This document shows positions 7,578 to 8,809 of a DNA stretch of 8,809 bases, in pieces. This DNA comes from an uncultured Eubacteriales bacterium (GTDB lineage Bacteria; Bacillota; Clostridia; Oscillospirales; Butyricicoccaceae), in assembly GCA_910586105.1 (NCBI GenBank), contig CAJUGU010000143.1, positions 1 through 8,809 of the forward strand, given 5' to 3'. The notes below the pieces were generated by a model that was given only the letters and a program-made list of their open reading frames with translations, was not told the origin of the DNA and made no database searches. Positions within the stretch are counted from its first letter, which is position 1. The number at the start of each line of letters is the position of its first letter. The translations under genes and the position numbers were made by a program.

Positions 7578-8117
7578 ATGCTGCAAAAGTCCTTCAGGAT
7601 CGATGTGATGATGGATGATAAGACCTTTCGCGATTTCATGCTGTTCGATTGCTTCCGGTACCGAAAGGTATGGAAGCGCCCCGTCTTTTTTGCCGTGGCG
7701 TTCACGGTGTTCGCGGCGTTGTGCTTTGCCATGCGCAGCACCCGCGAGCAGGCCGACCTGCTGGGGACGGTGCTGCTGACGATCGGGCTGGGGCTGCCGC
7801 TGGTGTATTTCGCATTGTTTTTTCGGACGATCGCCGATCAGGTGAAACGGCTGGGGCTTTCCAAGCCGCGGTTGTTTTATACCATCCAGCTGACCGACGC
7901 GTCGGATGGGATCCAAATGAGCGCCAAAGGGGCAAAGGATCAGACCTTTACCTGGGAGAAGGCGGAACGCGCCTATCGGACGGACGACGTGGTATATTTT
8001 TATGTTGCGCCGGGCAGTGCGGTCGTCCTGCCGCTGCGCGATGTGAAGCAGGGCGGCGAGAAGCTGTGGGAATTCCTGCGGGCGCAGCTTGGCGAGGCGC
8101 GGCTGACGACGCTGTAA
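7578..8117 (+). CDS. Small membrane protein with YcxB-like C-terminal domain
   Basis: This 179-residue protein has two predicted transmembrane helices close together (about 35-54 and 61-82) and a cytoplasmic-looking C-terminal part (about 95-165) with the pattern of YcxB-like proteins: alternating strands, FTWEKAERAYRTDDVVYFYV followed by a short stretch ending VLPLRDV. The family has no firmly established function. The start at ATG 7578 is chosen because AGAGGAGGAG (7563-7572) lies at proper distance; an in-frame ATG at 7551 has no ribosome binding site. It begins 32 bases after the DctP gene and is probably the last gene of the kinase operon. It could be a membrane accessory of the sensing module, or simply an unrelated passenger. 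Fold assignment is moderately sure, function is not. Confidence 0.65.
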   Translation: MLQKSFRIDVMMDDKTFRDFMLFDCFRYRKVWKRPVFFAVAFTVFAALCFAMRSTREQADLLGTVLLTIGLGLPLVYFALFFRTIADQVKRLGLSKPRLFYTIQLTDASDGIQMSAKGAKDQTFTWEKAERAYRTDDVVYFYVAPGSAVVLPLRDVKQGGEKLWEFLRAQLGEARLTTL

Positions 8118-8148
8118 GCGTTCAGCCGCGCCAACAGAGGGCTTTTTT
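8096..8148 (+). terminator. Long hairpin overlapping the last stop codon, with distal T-run
   Basis: GGCGCGGCTGA (8096-8106) pairs perfectly with TCAGCCGCGCC (8122-8132); after a 2-base bulge, ACGCT (8109-8113) pairs with AGCGT (8117-8121) around a GTA loop. The TAA stop codon (8115-8117) therefore lies in the loop. A run of six T (8143-8148) comes 10 bases after the stem, later than in a standard terminator. Most likely it ends the kinase operon transcript or protects its 3' end. Confidence 0.55.
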
Positions 8149-8172
8149 ACCGCTGTGCTGTGTGAGCCGCAT

Positions 8173-8235
8173 AAGCCGTGGGAAGCCGTCCAAGCCGTGG
8201 GAGGGGCCTGCCGCGCACCCTTCCGCGGCAGGCCC
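8173..8235. repeat. Direct repeats and a strong GC hairpin
   Basis: AAGCCGTGGGA occurs at 8173-8183 and 8192-8202, a 19-base period, with a partial copy AAGCCGT (8183-8189) between. Directly after, GGGCCTGCCGCG (8204-8215) pairs perfectly with CGCGGCAGGCCC (8224-8235) around an 8-base loop. No T-run follows. The stretch 8118-8316 otherwise shows no gene; the hairpin may be a second barrier between the kinase operon and the tRNA promoter. Confidence 0.5.
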
Positions 8236-8286
8236 TGCCCGGTTGGAACCACAGAGGGCTGGCTTGATCCGCCTGTAGCAGGGCGC

Positions 8287-8305
8287 AAAAAAATTTGGAT
8301 TTTTT
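8287..8305. promoter_or_regulatory. A/T tract upstream of the tRNA promoter
   Basis: Seven A (8287-8293) and six T (8300-8305) form an AT-rich block ending 11 bases before the -35 box, within otherwise GC-rich DNA. It lies near the region where UP elements raise stable-RNA promoter strength, and could also form a small hairpin (AAAAAAT with ATTTTTT). The role is inferred from position. Confidence 0.4.
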
Positions 8306-8316
8306 GGCGGAAGCAC

Positions 8317-8345
8317 TTGACAAACCGGGGGCATGAGGGTATAAT
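8317..8345 (+). promoter_or_regulatory. Consensus sigma-A promoter for the tRNA genes
   Basis: TTGACA (8317-8322) and TATAAT (8340-8345) are separated by exactly 17 bases, a perfect match to the vegetative sigma-70/sigma-A consensus. Transcription would begin near 8352, about 40 bases before tRNA-Pro. Such promoters are typical of stable RNA genes. Confidence 0.9.
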
Positions 8346-8390
8346 AAAAAACTGTCAGGGCAGTACGTCGCCCGCCGGATCCCGCACCAT

Positions 8391-8467
8391 CGAGGCGTAG
8401 CTCAGTTTGGTAGAGTGCCTGCTTTGGGAGCAGGATGCCGCAGGTTCGAGTCCTGTCGCCTCGACCA
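8391..8467 (+). tRNA. tRNA-Pro (anticodon TGG)
   Basis: The 77-base sequence folds as a cloverleaf. Acceptor arms CGAGGCG (8391-8397) and CGCCTCG (8457-8463) pair fully, with discriminator A (8464) and an encoded CCA (8465-8467). The D-arm carries TAGCTCAGTTTGGTAGAG, the anticodon stem CCTGC/GCAGG closes loop TTTGGGA with anticodon TGG at 8425-8427 (reads CCA and other Pro codons), and the T-loop is GTTCGAGTCC. It is the first gene after the consensus promoter. Confidence 0.95.
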
Positions 8468-8516
8468 GCTTTTCACTTTTGCAGCTGGAAAACGGTAAGA
8501 ATTGAATTGTGTATAT

Positions 8517-8592
8517 GGGCCTGTAGCTCAGTTGGGAGAGCGTTCGGTTCGCATCCGAGAGGTCGAGAGTTCGAGTCTCTTCAGGTCCACCA
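8517..8592 (+). tRNA. tRNA-Ala (anticodon CGC)
   Basis: The 76-base sequence folds as a cloverleaf with acceptor arms GGGCCTG (8517-8523) and CAGGTCC (8582-8588), discriminator A and encoded CCA (8590-8592). The third acceptor pair is G8519:T8586, the G3:U70 pair that is the alanine identity element. The anticodon stem TTCGG/CCGAG closes TTCGCAT, giving anticodon CGC at 8550-8552 (reads GCG). It lies 49 bases after tRNA-Pro with no separate promoter evident and is probably on the same transcript. Confidence 0.94.
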
Positions 8593-8599
8593 AATAGGG

Positions 8600-8634
8600 A
8601 ATCACCCCAGTGACAACTGGGGTGATTTTTCTTT
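8600..8634 (+). terminator. Intrinsic terminator of the tRNA unit
   Basis: AATCACCCCAGT (8600-8611) pairs perfectly with ACTGGGGTGATT (8616-8627) around a GACA loop, followed by TTTCTTTT. Stem length, loop size and T-run are textbook for factor-independent termination. It begins 8 bases after the tRNA-Ala CCA end. Confidence 0.93.
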
Positions 8635-8674
8635 TGACCACAGAAATGCCACAGACGGGTTTCTAAATTTTCGG

Positions 8675-8705
8675 GCGGCGGGCTGACACGTCGGCCCGCC
8701 GCTTT
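8675..8705. terminator. Second hairpin before the transposase fragment
   Basis: GCGGCGGGC (8675-8683) pairs with GCCCGCCGC (8694-8702), and inner bases T8684-C8687 and G8690-G8693 can extend the stem. TTT follows (8703-8705). It could be the terminator of a gene that once lay here, or an insertion-associated repeat. Orientation is not certain. Confidence 0.5.
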
Positions 8706-8809
8706 ATGCGGAACAGATCAAGGAATTATACGGGGTTGAGATATCCCCTGAACCGGTGACAAAGATCAGTGAAAAAATCATGCCGGAGGTCACGGCCTGG
8801 CAGAACCGC
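8687..8809 (+). pseudogene. IS256-family (mutator) transposase fragment, running off the window
   Basis: From 8711 the frame reads EQIKELYGVEISPEPVTKI followed by SEKIMPEVTAWQNR, a hallmark stretch of IS256-family DDE transposases located about 120-150 residues into the full protein. An in-frame TGA at 8684-8686 and the absence of any ATG, GTG or TTG before 8711 show that the N-terminal part is missing. The codons before it (8702-8710) read LYA, which in intact relatives precedes about nine residues (of the type KGMTTRDIQ) before EQIKELYG; this hints at a deletion whose junction lies here, though three residues may match by chance. The reading frame stays open to the window edge, so the 3' extent and whether the catalytic residues survive are unknown. 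Confidence 0.75.

Noticed and set aside
8173..8202. Repeats of AAGCCGTGGGA as a CRISPR array
   Set aside because: The units are 11 bases with 8-base spacing and only two full copies, far from CRISPR repeat and spacer sizes.
8465..8488. CCAGCT/AGCTGG hairpin between the two tRNAs as a terminator
   Set aside because: The stem has only 6 pairs with a 12-base loop, overlaps the CCA end of tRNA-Pro and has no T-run.
8435..8686. Open frame of 83 codons over the tRNA genes
   Set aside because: It runs through tRNA-Ala and its terminator and is a by-product of structured RNA sequence.

Overview
The window looks like chromosomal DNA of a GC-rich (about 60% by eye), low-motility-type gut Firmicute, probably a clostridial Oscillospiraceae/Ruminococcaceae-like anaerobe. 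The evidence is indirect: strong AGGAGG-type ribosome binding sites, a YesM/YesN-style (HPK7-like kinase plus AraC-type regulator) two-component pair, a YcxB-like protein, tRNA genes with encoded CCA ends, a perfect TTGACA-17-TATAAT promoter, and GC-rich palindromic intergenic repeats. No taxonomic marker gene is present, so the placement is an inference.

Layout. Bases 1-180 are intergenic and packed with GC-rich inverted repeats. They are followed by a short AT-rich leader and the two-gene hexuronate unit uxaB (220-1710, tagaturonate reductase) and uxaA (1727-3205, altronate dehydratase), which ends at an intrinsic-terminator-like hairpin (3314-3338). A 330-base gap (3206-3536) carries this hairpin and a cluster of palindromes. 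Next comes a tightly packed four-gene unit on the same strand: a sensor histidine kinase starting at TTG 3537, an AraC-type response regulator (5072-6547, ATGA overlap), a DctP-type TRAP solute-binding protein (6544-7545, ATGA overlap), and a small two-helix membrane protein with a YcxB-like tail (7578-8117), whose stop codon lies inside a long hairpin. After about 200 bases of non-coding repeats come a strong promoter, tRNA-Pro(TGG), tRNA-Ala(CGC) and a strong intrinsic terminator. The window ends in an IS256-type (mutator) transposase fragment with no recognisable start.

How the parts may work together. UxaB and UxaA convert D-tagaturonate through D-altronate to 2-keto-3-deoxygluconate, the galacturonate branch of pectin-sugar catabolism. 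The second unit encodes a membrane kinase, its DNA-binding partner and a membrane-tethered binding protein of a family that binds organic acids and sugar acids, but no TRAP permease (DctQ/DctM) genes follow. The most interesting reading is a three-component sensing module in which the DctP protein is a ligand receptor for the kinase rather than a transporter part. The neighbouring uxaBA genes make a uronate-type ligand a reasonable but untested guess.
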